From positions 1 to 15,636 of the forward strand of contig JAHWKP010000021.1 of the NCBI GenBank assembly GCA_019347775.1: a stretch of 15,636 nt of DNA, written 5' to 3'. This document shows, one piece after another, positions 6,759 to 15,111 of this stretch (positions are counted from its first letter, which is position 1; the number at the start of each line of letters is the position of its first letter). The notes under the pieces were generated by a model, which did no database searches, was not told the origin of the DNA, and was given only the letters and a program-made list of their open reading frames with translations. Made by a program: the position numbers and the translations under genes. The stretch is from Actinomycetota bacterium. Lineage in GTDB: Bacteria; Actinomycetota; Acidimicrobiia; Acidimicrobiales; JAHWKP01.

Positions 6759-8238
6759 GAGGAAGCTCTGCTTCCGAAGGCGAAAGGGTCTCGTGATAGT
6801 CGGCCTCGACGTTGACGGTCCACGTGTCGTGGCCGGCGTTGTCGAGGATGTTCTCGACCGAGAGCATGGCGGTGAGCATCGAGTGATCCTGGTTGTTGTA
6901 CTTGTGCATCCCGTTGCGGCCGACCGGGTGCACATTGGGGGCGACCTCGCCTAGCCAGTCGCGCATGGTGGCGACGTGAGCCTTGTAGGCCGAGTCGTAC
7001 ATCGGATATGCCTTGGGCATCCGTACGACGTAGCCGGTCTCCACCGCTCCGGGCTTCACTAGTCTCAGCCGTTCGAGCTCGGCCGTGGCCTGCGCCACCA
7101 GGTCGTCGTCGGCTTTGGTCCACAGCGCGTCACCTTCGAAGCAGAAGTACTCGAGACCCAGACAGGTGCGGCCCTCCTTCACGAGATAGGGCGACCACGA
7201 GCCGAAGTTCTGGATCCGGCCCACCTCGACTCCGGGATCGTGGATGTAGATCCAGTTATCCGGGAAGCCGGCTTCCTCTGGGACGACGAGGGCGACGGTG
7301 AGGAAGTCGCGGTAGGACAGGCTCTTCGCCGCGGCCGCGACGTCGGGCGGCGGTGTTGGCTCCATCGACAACACCAGCTGCGATAGCGGCATCGACGACA
7401 CGACGTCGGTCGCGTCGTAGCGGGTCGACGAGCCATCTCTTGTCTGGGCGGTGACTGCCACCGCTCGCCCGCCTTCGTGGTGGATAGCGGTAACGGCCGA
7501 CTCCATGATCACCTTGGTGCCTTTGGCTTCGACCAGCTCGCGGGCCTTCTCCCACATCATCCCCGGGCCGTACTTCGGATAGTTGAACTCCTCGATGAGG
7601 CTCGTGACGTCCTTCTTGTTGCGCTTCGGAAGGATCGAGTCGATGACAGCCCTCACCAGCGAAAGGTTCTTGATGCGCTGTGCGGCCCAGTCCGCCTCGA
7701 TCTCGTCGGCGGGCACGCCCCATACCTTCTCCGTGTAGGTCTTGAAGAAGATGCCGTATAGACGGCGGCCGAAGCGGGCCGAGACCCATCCTTCGAACTT
7801 CGACTGGTCCTTCGGCGGGCGGATCCTGGCCCAGAAGTAAGAGGCCACGCACCGGATGGCTTCGACGATGCCGAGGCCCATCAGCGCGTTCATGGCCCGC
7901 AGCGGGTAGTCGAAGAGCTTTCCCCGGTAGTAGATCCGCGAGAGCCGAGGTCGCAGGAGAAACTGCTCACGGCCGAGAATCTCGAACCACAACCGCTCGA
8001 CCGCCCCGACCTTCGTGAAGAATCGGTGGCCTCCGATGTCGAACCGCCACCCGTCACGCTCGGCCGTGCGGCTGATGCCGCCCACCACATCGTCGGCCTC
8101 GAGAACGGTCGTTCCAGCGGCGTGGCCCGCCTTGGCCAGCTGGTACGCCGCCGTCAAACCTGCCGGACCGGCACCGATGATGACGACCTGATGGTCGGCT
8201 CCGGAGAGGGTCGATCCGTCTGAAGACACGAGCGACAA
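6748..8238 (-). CDS. UDP-galactopyranose-mutase-like FAD-dependent oxidoreductase
   Basis: The 496-residue protein opens with an FAD-binding Rossmann motif, VVIIGAGPAGLTAAYQLAKAG (about 18-38), followed by an acidic strand end (LEADD). GGHRFFTK (69-76) and the C-terminal GRNGMHKYNNQDHSM (440-454) parallel the flavin-contact and active-site region of UDP-galactopyranose mutase and related amine-oxidase-fold proteins. Such flavoproteins often occur in exopolysaccharide clusters, which fits the neighbours. Whether it isomerises a sugar nucleotide or oxidises another substrate cannot be told. The start is TTG at 8238, without a clear ribosome site; GTG 8229 is an alternative. The last eight codons lie in hairpin-forming DNA beside the intergenic element (6751-6775), so the C-terminal tail may be acquired sequence. 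Confidence 0.8.
   Translation of the reverse strand: MSLVSSDGSTLSGADHQVVIIGAGPAGLTAAYQLAKAGHAAGTTVLEADDVVGGISRTAERDGWRFDIGGHRFFTKVGAVERLWFEILGREQFLLRPRLSRIYYRGKLFDYPLRAMNALMGLGIVEAIRCVASYFWARIRPPKDQSKFEGWVSARFGRRLYGIFFKTYTEKVWGVPADEIEADWAAQRIKNLSLVRAVIDSILPKRNKKDVTSLIEEFNYPKYGPGMMWEKARELVEAKGTKVIMESAVTAIHHEGGRAVAVTAQTRDGSSTRYDATDVVSSMPLSQLVLSMEPTPPPDVAAAAKSLSYRDFLTVALVVPEEAGFPDNWIYIHDPGVEVGRIQNFGSWSPYLVKEGRTCLGLEYFCFEGDALWTKADDDLVAQATAELERLRLVKPGAVETGYVVRMPKAYPMYDSAYKAHVATMRDWLGEVAPNVHPVGRNGMHKYNNQDHSMLTAMLSVENILDNAGHDTWTVNVEADYHETLSPSEAELPRRA
6761..6775. other. Extra perfect hairpin just right of element copy 1
   Basis: GGAAGC and GCTTCC pair perfectly around a TCT loop, the same loop as in H3. 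It lies inside the last codons of the FAD-protein gene and follows AGCTCGCC, the last conserved block of the element. The corresponding position of copy 2 holds a different hairpin (9859-9879). Confidence 0.5.
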
Positions 8239-8248
8239 GGCTAATGGC

Positions 8249-9805
8249 GTGAGATTGCGGCACCGCCCCGGTCCGGTAGCCCTACTCGTCCTCGGCTACG
8301 GGCTGCTGATCCTCAGCTGGACGGTTTCGAATTCACCGGGATCTTCGCCTGACGAGCCCGCTCACCTGGTCAAGGCCCTCGGTGCGGCGAGCGGGCAGTG
8401 GACGGGGCGGGAAGCGGATTATCCGGTGACGCCGGAGTTCGGGCCGCCGCAGCTGCCGTGGATCAATTCGGTGACGCGGTCGTTCTCGGTTCCCCGCTCT
8501 TCCACCTTCGGCACCATCGCCACGTGCAATGCCTTTCGGCCCGACGAGCCTTCGACCTGCATCCCGGAGCGGGCCGCCGAGCGGGCTGAGTCCGGCTCGT
8601 CCCGGGAGAAGACCCACGTAGGGTCGTACCAGCCCGCTCCTTATGTACCGATCGGACTCGCGGCCCGGGCCGCCCCCGGCACCGGTCTCGCTCCCGCGGT
8701 TATCGCGGGCCGGCTAACGGTTGCCCTTCTGGCGATCGGGCTTCTGGCGCTGGCCGCTGCCAGTCTGTGGTCGGCTGCTTGGCGTTCCTGGTCGTTCCTA
8801 GGACTGTTCGCCGCGGTCACGCCGATGGTTCTCTTCCTTGGCGGGTCGCTTTCGCCCAACGGACTCGAGGTCGCCGGCGGGCTGGCAATGGCAGCCGGTG
8901 CGATCAGGCTGGCCAGAAATGCATCGCCGCCTCGCGCTGCATGGCTAGCGCTAGGCGTGGGTGGCACCGTGATGGCGCTGTCTCGCTCCACCGGGCCGGT
9001 ATGGGCCGCAGCCATCCTTCTCCTCGCCGTTTGCCTGTGCGGCATCAGGGCTTTCATCTCGCGAGTGCGATCCGCTGGCGTGGTCGGCACGGCATCGCTG
9101 GGGACAGTGGTAGTCGGGAGCGCGGCCACGCTCGCGTGGGACTACGTCTTCCTGCCTTCGCCACCGCGCTCGCCTCAAGCCGGACGTCTCCTCGAAGCCT
9201 TCGCCCACCTACCCGAGTTGCTCCGCCAGTCGATCGGGGTCTTCGGGTGGCTCGACACGGCCATGCCGGCCTTGGCGTACACCGTGTGGCGCGTGATGCT
9301 CATCGTGCTGATCGGCCTGGCGCTTTTGGTGGGTAGCCGGCGCGAGCGCCTCGTCCTACTCGGTGCTAGTGCCGTGGTCGTGGCCGCGACCTTGGCCATA
9401 GCGTTGGCGGCGGTCTTCCCAACCGGTTTCGGCACGCAGGCCCGGTACACGTTGCCCATCGCGGTTGCCGTGCCCCTCCTCGCCGGCGAAATTGTCGCCC
9501 GCCGCCGTCAACGTCTGGGCGCGGTGTTGCCCCGCCGGCTTCCGATCGCGTTCGCAATCAGCGCCGCGGCCGTGCACTTCCTTGGCTGGTATGCCAACGG
9601 GCGGCGTCACGGCGTGGGCATCGAGGGCCCGCTCCTGTTCATCGGCCAGGGCGAATGGAGCCCGCCCGGAGGCTGGGCAGTGTGGGCGCTAGTGGCACTA
9701 ACTGGCTCAGCACTCATCATCGTCTCATCGGCTGCCGGCGCCAGCAGCCGCCGAAGGCGGCCGAGAGCGCTGGCGGCCCGCACCGCCGAAGGCGGTGCCG
9801 AGTAA
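8249..9805 (+). CDS. DUF2142-family multi-spanning membrane protein
   Basis: The 518-residue protein begins with a membrane segment (about 9-25), then an extracytoplasmic stretch with SSPDEPAHLVKA (about 32-43), the signature seen near the start of DUF2142 proteins and reminiscent of the acidic first loop of GT-C glycosyltransferases. About ten further hydrophobic segments follow. DUF2142 genes are common in surface-polysaccharide regions; a glycan-transfer or transport role is inferred. The start is GTG 8249, with AAGG (8237-8240) 8 nt upstream. The start is only 10 bases from that of the divergent FAD-protein gene. The last ~18 residues, rich in Arg and Ala, and the TAA stop are encoded by the second copy of the structured element, so the natural C-terminus has probably been replaced or extended. 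Confidence 0.75.
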   Translation: MRLRHRPGPVALLVLGYGLLILSWTVSNSPGSSPDEPAHLVKALGAASGQWTGREADYPVTPEFGPPQLPWINSVTRSFSVPRSSTFGTIATCNAFRPDEPSTCIPERAAERAESGSSREKTHVGSYQPAPYVPIGLAARAAPGTGLAPAVIAGRLTVALLAIGLLALAAASLWSAAWRSWSFLGLFAAVTPMVLFLGGSLSPNGLEVAGGLAMAAGAIRLARNASPPRAAWLALGVGGTVMALSRSTGPVWAAAILLLAVCLCGIRAFISRVRSAGVVGTASLGTVVVGSAATLAWDYVFLPSPPRSPQAGRLLEAFAHLPELLRQSIGVFGWLDTAMPALAYTVWRVMLIVLIGLALLVGSRRERLVLLGASAVVVAATLAIALAAVFPTGFGTQARYTLPIAVAVPLLAGEIVARRRQRLGAVLPRRLPIAFAISAAAVHFLGWYANGRRHGVGIEGPLLFIGQGEWSPPGGWAVWALVALTGSALIIVSSAAGASSRRRRPRALAARTAEGGAE

Positions 9806-9865
9806 AAGGTTTTCAGCGTGAGACCGGCTGGCTCCGCCGGTCGGTCGAACACGATCCAGCTCGCC
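9747..9865 (+). repeat. Structured intergenic element, copy 2
   Basis: This matches the element at 6641-6758. H1 is 9747-9761 (GCCGCC, loop GAA, GGCGGC). A 13-nt spacer and GGCCC precede H2, 9780-9798 (GCACCGCC, loop GAA, GGCGGTGC). AAGGTTTTCAG is at 9806-9816, and H3 is 9822-9846 (GACCGGCTGGC, loop TCC, GCCGGTCGGTC). AGCTCGCC is at 9858-9865, 11 nt after H3 as in copy 1. Paired changes keep the stems: G-C to C-G in H1 and H3, and T-A to C-G in H2. Unlike copy 1, it overlaps a gene: the DUF2142 coding region runs through H1 and H2 and stops at TAA 9803-9805 in the linker. It also lies at a convergent gene pair, in the same orientation. Confidence 0.75.
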
Positions 9866-9910
9866 CGAACGGAGCGAGCGAGCGCAGCGAGCGATGCGAG
9901 TGAGGGCGAT
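9859..9910. other. Hairpin and GAGC-rich tract after element copy 2
   Basis: GCTCGCCC and GG(A)GCGAGC can pair around GAAC with one bulged A (9859-9879). The tract then continues with overlapping GAGC, GCAGC and GCGAG words up to about 9905, just before the stop of the leftward glycosyltransferase gene (9911-9913). I see no coding signal. It may add to transcription ending between the convergent genes. Confidence 0.4.
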
Positions 9911-11488
9911 TTACCCCGGCGGATAAACCGTCAGGTTGGCGGATTCGGAGCGGCCGGTGGCGCTGACGGTCAGGACGTTGCGCCAGTCGGGCCGGACGTT
10001 GTTGAGGTGGGCATTGAGCTCGCCGCACTTGTCGGCGATGTTGCGATAAGCCGACGACCACACCAACCAGATCGTGGCGTCGCCGGCCCGGCGGTGGACC
10101 CTTCGCGCGACCCGCTCGGGGTCGCTGGCTCGCATTCGGTCGGAGTAGTCCACCCAGTCGACCAGCGTGGGCGAGTTCAGGTCGGGGTAGGCGACCTGCC
10201 TTCGGCTGTCGCCGATGCCGAGTCCGTCCAGCCGGCGCTCGACCGCCGGGCCCAGTTGGTCCGGGCAGTAAACGACCAGGTCGTTGGGTTGAGATCTAGC
10301 GGCGAGCACCGATGCGATCTCACCTGACTGGGTCCTCAGTTGTCCCACTCCGGTGATCGCCACCACGAGCCCGAGTGCGGCCACGCAAGCGACGAGCGGA
10401 CGTCGGATCTTCCCGGCGGAAATGCTCGACGTGCCGAGGGCTACGAGCAGGAGGGAGGGAACAACGACGACAGATGCGTACCGAGGCTGGAAGGCACTGC
10501 CCGTGGTCAACCCGACCGCGGTGGCAATGACAAGCGTCAACAGCACGACCAGCCCCATGTTGCGACCCGGGCTCGACCCGCGAAGGTCGAGCAGAACCAA
10601 CGGTTGGTCGACCCGTGAATCCACTCGTCGCCCGAGCGCGCCGATGATCACGAGAAGAACGAGTATCAGGCCGAGGATCGACGGCGCGTCGGAGGTGCCC
10701 CAGCCACCGCTCCCGAAAGACATGACCGCGACCACTGGCGCGGAGACGCCCAGTTGCCCGGCCCACGGCGTGCCGGTGTGCTGTACCTGGAACAGAAAGC
10801 TCTGTCCCCACGGGACAAGAGCCAGTACACCGGTGGCTATACCGACCATCGCCCAGCTCGACGCGAACCGCACCGAGCGGCGCTCATGCGGCTGCGCTCG
10901 TTCCGCCCTCAAGGCGAGGACGCCGAGGAGCGCCGCGGCGAGGTACAGGGCCCAGTAATGGGTGTGAACGAGCGCGGCGGTGACAAAGATCAGCCCGGCC
11001 AACCGCGGGGTAGTCGGGCGGTCGAGGAACGAGACGAGCAGAACCAGACCGGCCGCCGTCAACAGGATGACAAGGGCGTACATGCGCGCCTCGGTGGCGT
11101 ACCTGATCGCAAACGGCGACGAAGCAACGAGGACGAGTGCGGTCCAGCCTGTTTCCCTGCCGGCTAGTCGCCGTCCGGCGAGCCAGACCAAGGGCAGGGC
11201 AAGCAGAGACACAACCCCGGACAGCGCCCTTACCGCGATGTCCGACGAGCCGAACATCTGCATCCAGCCCTTCAGAAGTACGTAATAGAGCGGCGGCGCG
11301 CCGTCGTGACGAAGAGCCTCGGCGAGGTCGCCGAGGGGGACTTTGGCGATGTTGACTGACAACGCCTCGTCCAGCCACAACGGCGACGAGGCCACGAACC
11401 TGAGGACGATCCCGCCGATGATCACCAACGCGATACCTGCTGGCACCCACCCCGGGTGAACGGACTCGTCGTTGCCGCGCCCGCTCAT
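9911..11488 (-). CDS. GT39/ArnT-like multi-spanning glycosyltransferase (GT-C fold)
   Basis: The 525-residue membrane protein has an N-terminal helix (about 15-33), then SSPLWLDEALSV (34-45), whose Asp40-Glu41 in the first extracytoplasmic loop is the typical acidic motif of polyprenyl-phosphate-sugar-dependent GT-C transferases. RHDGAPPLYYVLLKGW (60-75) and the TEARMYALVILL block are also typical of this superfamily. About ten hydrophobic segments follow, then a soluble C-terminal domain (about 390-525). It probably transfers a sugar from a lipid carrier to a glycan or protein outside the membrane; donor and acceptor are unknown. The ATG at 11488 follows the stop of the GT2-GT4 gene by 31 nt on the same strand, so co-transcription is likely. 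No clear ribosome site was found. Confidence 0.75.
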   Translation of the reverse strand: MSGRGNDESVHPGWVPAGIALVIIGGIVLRFVASSPLWLDEALSVNIAKVPLGDLAEALRHDGAPPLYYVLLKGWMQMFGSSDIAVRALSGVVSLLALPLVWLAGRRLAGRETGWTALVLVASSPFAIRYATEARMYALVILLTAAGLVLLVSFLDRPTTPRLAGLIFVTAALVHTHYWALYLAAALLGVLALRAERAQPHERRSVRFASSWAMVGIATGVLALVPWGQSFLFQVQHTGTPWAGQLGVSAPVVAVMSFGSGGWGTSDAPSILGLILVLLVIIGALGRRVDSRVDQPLVLLDLRGSSPGRNMGLVVLLTLVIATAVGLTTGSAFQPRYASVVVVPSLLLVALGTSSISAGKIRRPLVACVAALGLVVAITGVGQLRTQSGEIASVLAARSQPNDLVVYCPDQLGPAVERRLDGLGIGDSRRQVAYPDLNSPTLVDWVDYSDRMRASDPERVARRVHRRAGDATIWLVWSSAYRNIADKCGELNAHLNNVRPDWRNVLTVSATGRSESANLTVYPPG

Positions 11489-11519
11489 GGCATTCGCGGC
11501 GGGAGACAGGCGAACGTGT

Positions 11520-14033
11520 TCAGCCGCGTTGGCGACGCAGGCGGTCGCGCCCGACGTCGATCAAGGTCCTGACGCCGCCTTGGCGCAGGTACCACAGGGC
11601 CACGTTGATGTCGTGACGCAATCCGCCCTTGCGGCGGATGGCTGCCAGCTCACGCCGAAGGAGCGACGACGCCTCCGGGTCCATGAGGTCGGGCGCCCGT
11701 CGGGGCTTGCGACAGAACTCCAAGAGAGGCTCGAGGGCGCGGGACCACGACATGTCCGGACCGACCCGGGCAACGTTCTTGCGGCACAGCGAGTTCAGCT
11801 CGTCGTCGTCGAGCAGGCGGAACAGGGCGTCGGCCAGCGCTTCGACATCGCCGGGAGGGACGGTCAATCCGAGATGCTCGGACTCGATGAGGTCTGCCAG
11901 CGCATCGCCGCGTGTGGACACGATCGGCAGCGACGCCCATAGGTAGTCCAGGATCCGGGTCCTGAAGCTGAAGGCGGTCTCCACGTGGTCGAGGTGGGTA
12001 CTCACTCCCACATCCGCGTCGCACAGGTAGTTGTGCCGGTCCTCGTATGCGACCCAGTCCTCGTTGAAGAACACATGCGTGCCGACCAGACCGAGTTCGG
12101 CCGCCAACTCGCGAGCGGCGACGGCCATCCTCATCTCCGGAACGTGCGGGTTCGGGTGACGGGTACCCAGGAAGAACAGTCGGACATCGTCGCGGCGTTG
12201 ACGGAGCACATCGACCGCCTTGATCAGGGTCAGCGGGTCGAACCAGTTGTAGATGCCGCCGCCCCAGAGAATGACTTTGTCTTGCGGTGCGATACCGGGT
12301 ATGGCGCCCTTGATCGCCGAGCGCGCCTGGCTGGGGGGCGTGTCCGGCACGCCGAACGGAGCCACCGTGATCAGCGACTGGAGGGTTTCGTCCTCGTCGT
12401 AGACGATCGCGTTGACGCGGCCCAGGGCCGACATCTGGCCCAGCCAGAAGTCGCGCTGCTTGTCCGAGGCGCACATGAAGAAATCGCCCCGCATCAGCTG
12501 GTCGTTCAGCACAGAAGTCGAGGAGTGGACGACCTGCCGTCGAACGGTCTCGCCCTTGTCACGGCCCTGCTCCAGCTGCTCCAGATGGAACGGGTCGTAA
12601 ATGTCGACCACGATCACCTTCCCCGACGAGCGTAGGAAAGGGTGCTCGTGCATCAGGAATCCCTGGAAGATGAAGATGTCGCACCAGCGCTCGAGCCGGC
12701 GAAGGCCGGCATCGTCGACCGTACTGACATTGAAGCGGGGATGGCTGACCTGGCAGCGCCCGACGGTGACGAGTTCGACGTCGTGCTCGCGCGACAGAGC
12801 CCGGGCCATCTCCCAGGCGCGGATTGCCGGTCCCGCCATCTTCGGCGTGAGGCTGTCGCCGGTGGCGATGACGATCTTGTGGCGCTCGGAGAAAGCCTCC
12901 TTCACGCCGAGAGCGTCGGTGACCGTGTCGAAGCTCCGGACGAAGCTCTCTTCGCCGACATTGGGAATCAGCGGTCGCCGGAACAGCCGCAGGATCTCGG
13001 CGTCGGTTCGCTGGCGGGCCGCCTGCACGGCCTTACGGGATAGTTCCAATTCGGGCAGCGCCTCCACGAAGGCGTTCACTGCATATGTCGCCGCGAGCGT
13101 CTGCTTGGAGACCTCGGCCGTGTCCGTGGGAGCGTCGGCCTCACCCGGACGCAGAGCCGACGGCCCCTGCTGCGTAAGACCGAGGTCGAGCGAGTACGGG
13201 TCGTCGCCGCCAAGGACCACTCCCCTGCGGATCGCCAGCGCGAGCGCCGCGGGTAGGACCTTGGCGAGCGTGTCGTCGTCGTAGTTCTTGTAGATCGTGA
13301 AGAGGGCATTGCGCTCGAGCAGGTAGTGCTCGCGCCATTGACGCAATCTCGAGGCTGAAGCGTGGTGGCGGTGGTAGACGAGCGAGTCCGGAACGAAGCG
13401 CACGCGCCATCCCAGGAGCCAAAGCCGCCAGCCGAGGTCGACGTCCTCGAAGAACATGAAGTAGCGGTCGTCGAATCCGCCGGCGTTGGCGAATATTTCG
13501 GATCGGCAGACCATGGCCGCGCCGGTAGCAAAGAGCACATCGGACTCGCTGGAGTAGGCCGCCGAATCGGGCTCTCCGACATGAAGCTTGAACGCGTGGC
13601 CGTAATAGCTGAGGGCGGCGTCGACGAAGTCGATGATCTTGCCCTCCCAGTCGAGCACCTTTGAAGCGACGCAACCGATGGTGCCGTCGCGCTCAAGCAC
13701 CGATACCGCGGCGGCGAGCCACTGCGCGTCCGGACGTGCGTCGTTGTTCAGAAAGGCGACGAACTCGCCGCGAGCCTCTTTGGCCCCGAGGTTGCAGCCT
13801 CCGGCGAAGCCGGTGTTCACCTCCGAAGCGATGAGGCGGACCTGTGGGAAGGCCCGACTGATCCGCTCGACGTCGTCGCCACCGGAGTTGTTGTCGACGA
13901 CGATGACCTCGAGCCGTTCCCGCGGCCAGTCCAGCGTCTCCAAGCCTTCGAGGCACGTGATCGTGTCCGTGGCGCCCTGATAGTTGAGGACCACCACCGA
14001 AACCAAGCCGTGTTGTTGGCTCTTGCGATTCAT
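11520..14033 (-). CDS. Fused GT2-GT4 glycosyltransferase
   Basis: The 837-residue protein joins two transferases. The N-terminal GT2 domain (about 9-260) shows VSVVVLNYQG, VVDNNS (45-50), FLNNDARPD with Asp98 as the metal/nucleotide-site acid, GGFDDRYFMFFEDVDLGWRL with Glu196-Asp197, and the VYHRHHASA block, resembling rhamnosyltransferase-type GT2 enzymes. A helical linker (about 300-380) leads to a GT4 (GT-B fold) domain from about residue 385, with ATGDSLTPKMAGPAIRAWEMARAL, VILWGGGIYNWFDPLTLI and a late FSFRTRILDYLWASLPIVSTRGD donor-site segment. It is cytoplasmic, with no clear membrane helix. It probably adds two successive sugars to a growing chain. The ATG at 14033 overlaps the methyltransferase stop as ATGA, so translation is coupled. 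Confidence 0.85.
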   Translation of the reverse strand: MNRKSQQHGLVSVVVLNYQGATDTITCLEGLETLDWPRERLEVIVVDNNSGGDDVERISRAFPQVRLIASEVNTGFAGGCNLGAKEARGEFVAFLNNDARPDAQWLAAAVSVLERDGTIGCVASKVLDWEGKIIDFVDAALSYYGHAFKLHVGEPDSAAYSSESDVLFATGAAMVCRSEIFANAGGFDDRYFMFFEDVDLGWRLWLLGWRVRFVPDSLVYHRHHASASRLRQWREHYLLERNALFTIYKNYDDDTLAKVLPAALALAIRRGVVLGGDDPYSLDLGLTQQGPSALRPGEADAPTDTAEVSKQTLAATYAVNAFVEALPELELSRKAVQAARQRTDAEILRLFRRPLIPNVGEESFVRSFDTVTDALGVKEAFSERHKIVIATGDSLTPKMAGPAIRAWEMARALSREHDVELVTVGRCQVSHPRFNVSTVDDAGLRRLERWCDIFIFQGFLMHEHPFLRSSGKVIVVDIYDPFHLEQLEQGRDKGETVRRQVVHSSTSVLNDQLMRGDFFMCASDKQRDFWLGQMSALGRVNAIVYDEDETLQSLITVAPFGVPDTPPSQARSAIKGAIPGIAPQDKVILWGGGIYNWFDPLTLIKAVDVLRQRRDDVRLFFLGTRHPNPHVPEMRMAVAARELAAELGLVGTHVFFNEDWVAYEDRHNYLCDADVGVSTHLDHVETAFSFRTRILDYLWASLPIVSTRGDALADLIESEHLGLTVPPGDVEALADALFRLLDDDELNSLCRKNVARVGPDMSWSRALEPLLEFCRKPRRAPDLMDPEASSLLRRELAAIRRKGGLRHDINVALWYLRQGGVRTLIDVGRDRLRRQRG

Positions 14034-15097
14034 TGCTGGCCTTTCTGGCGACGGAGGGAGGCGGAGACGCGGGAAATGAGGCCAGGCAGACCTTCTTCCG
14101 TGAGGTGCTCCAGGAGCAGGGCTTGAGCTTGGTCCCGCTCACCGGTGAGGCGGTCGACCGTCGCTCGCAGTTCGGCGATGTGCGCGTCGCGGTCGGCGAG
14201 CTGGCGTTCGAGGTCAGCCAGAGCCCGTTCTTGCCTAGCCGCTACTTCTTCGAGGTGGGCAGTCGAGGGACCCACCGGCGAAGGCAGCCTCCGAGCGAGC
14301 ACAGCCGACGCTATGGATCCGAGGGCGACCTGCCCAGCAGGTTCGTCTCCTTCGGCCCGGAGGGCGTCGACGACCTTCTTCAACTCGGCCGGCTTCCTCT
14401 CGCGTGCGGCGAGCAATACCTGTCGGTAGGACGGAGCTCTCGTATCGAGCCGAGACACCGTCGCGTTGTAATAGGCGTGCAACTGCGGAAGCTCGGGTAG
14501 GCCGCTGGCCAACAGCTCGTGGTGGAAGACCATCCCGAGCAACCACCGTGGCAGATAGCCGCTCGGCAGCGTGGCGACGGAAAACCCGCCCTTCCCGAGC
14601 GCGTCAACCGCGAAGTCGAGTTTCGGCAAACCGTGTTCGCGATGCTCGTCGAGCGTTGGGAAGTCTCCTCCGAAGCGGCTGCGCACGAAGGAGTTCAACG
14701 CGTCCTCTGCGAGTTCGACGTGCGGGTCGTCGAACGGCGCGGACACGACGATGGCGTCGCGGCACACCCGGCGCAGCTCCGAGCAGAAGTCAGGTCTGCG
14801 GTCTCCCGGCACATGCTCGAGCGTGTCGAGACTGATCACCGCGTCGAAGGACTGGTCGGGGAACGGAAGCCGCGAGCCGTCGGCGATGGCGTACCGACCC
14901 TCGCGCTTGCCGTTCAGGTCGATGACGATGAGGTCGTGACCCGGAAGGAACGCTTCGATCGGCCCAGGGGCGCCCCCCACCTCGAGCAGGCGACTCCCCG
15001 GCTTGATTTTCAGAGCCGTCAGCATGTCGGCGGCGACCTGATAGCGCTGGTACTGGTCGAAGGGCAGCTCTAGGAGATCATTCATGCTCGCTCTCAT
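14030..15097 (-). CDS. SAM-dependent methyltransferase with C-terminal coiled coil
   Basis: Residues about 15-200 form a class I methyltransferase domain: motif I LLEVGGAPG (37-45), the acidic strand end VIDLN (Asp60), ADGSRLPFPDQSFDAVISL (72-90) and DTLEHV (91-96), as in Methyltransf_11 proteins. A heptad-like, Glu/Arg/Leu-rich coiled coil follows (about 278-328), then a basic amphipathic tail (about 335-355). Methyltransferases with this layout occur in O-antigen-type clusters, where methylation can cap a chain. ATG 15097 gives 355 residues, but ATG 15085 (MNDLLELPF) has a better purine-rich site (GAGAG) upstream and avoids relying on sequence near the suspected junction. It is the first gene of the leftward block. 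The sugar substrate is unknown. Confidence 0.8.
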   Translation of the reverse strand: MRASMNDLLELPFDQYQRYQVAADMLTALKIKPGSRLLEVGGAPGPIEAFLPGHDLIVIDLNGKREGRYAIADGSRLPFPDQSFDAVISLDTLEHVPGDRRPDFCSELRRVCRDAIVVSAPFDDPHVELAEDALNSFVRSRFGGDFPTLDEHREHGLPKLDFAVDALGKGGFSVATLPSGYLPRWLLGMVFHHELLASGLPELPQLHAYYNATVSRLDTRAPSYRQVLLAARERKPAELKKVVDALRAEGDEPAGQVALGSIASAVLARRLPSPVGPSTAHLEEVAARQERALADLERQLADRDAHIAELRATVDRLTGERDQAQALLLEHLTEEGLPGLISRVSASLRRQKGQQ

Positions 15098-15111
15098 TCT
15101 GCTGGGTATTG

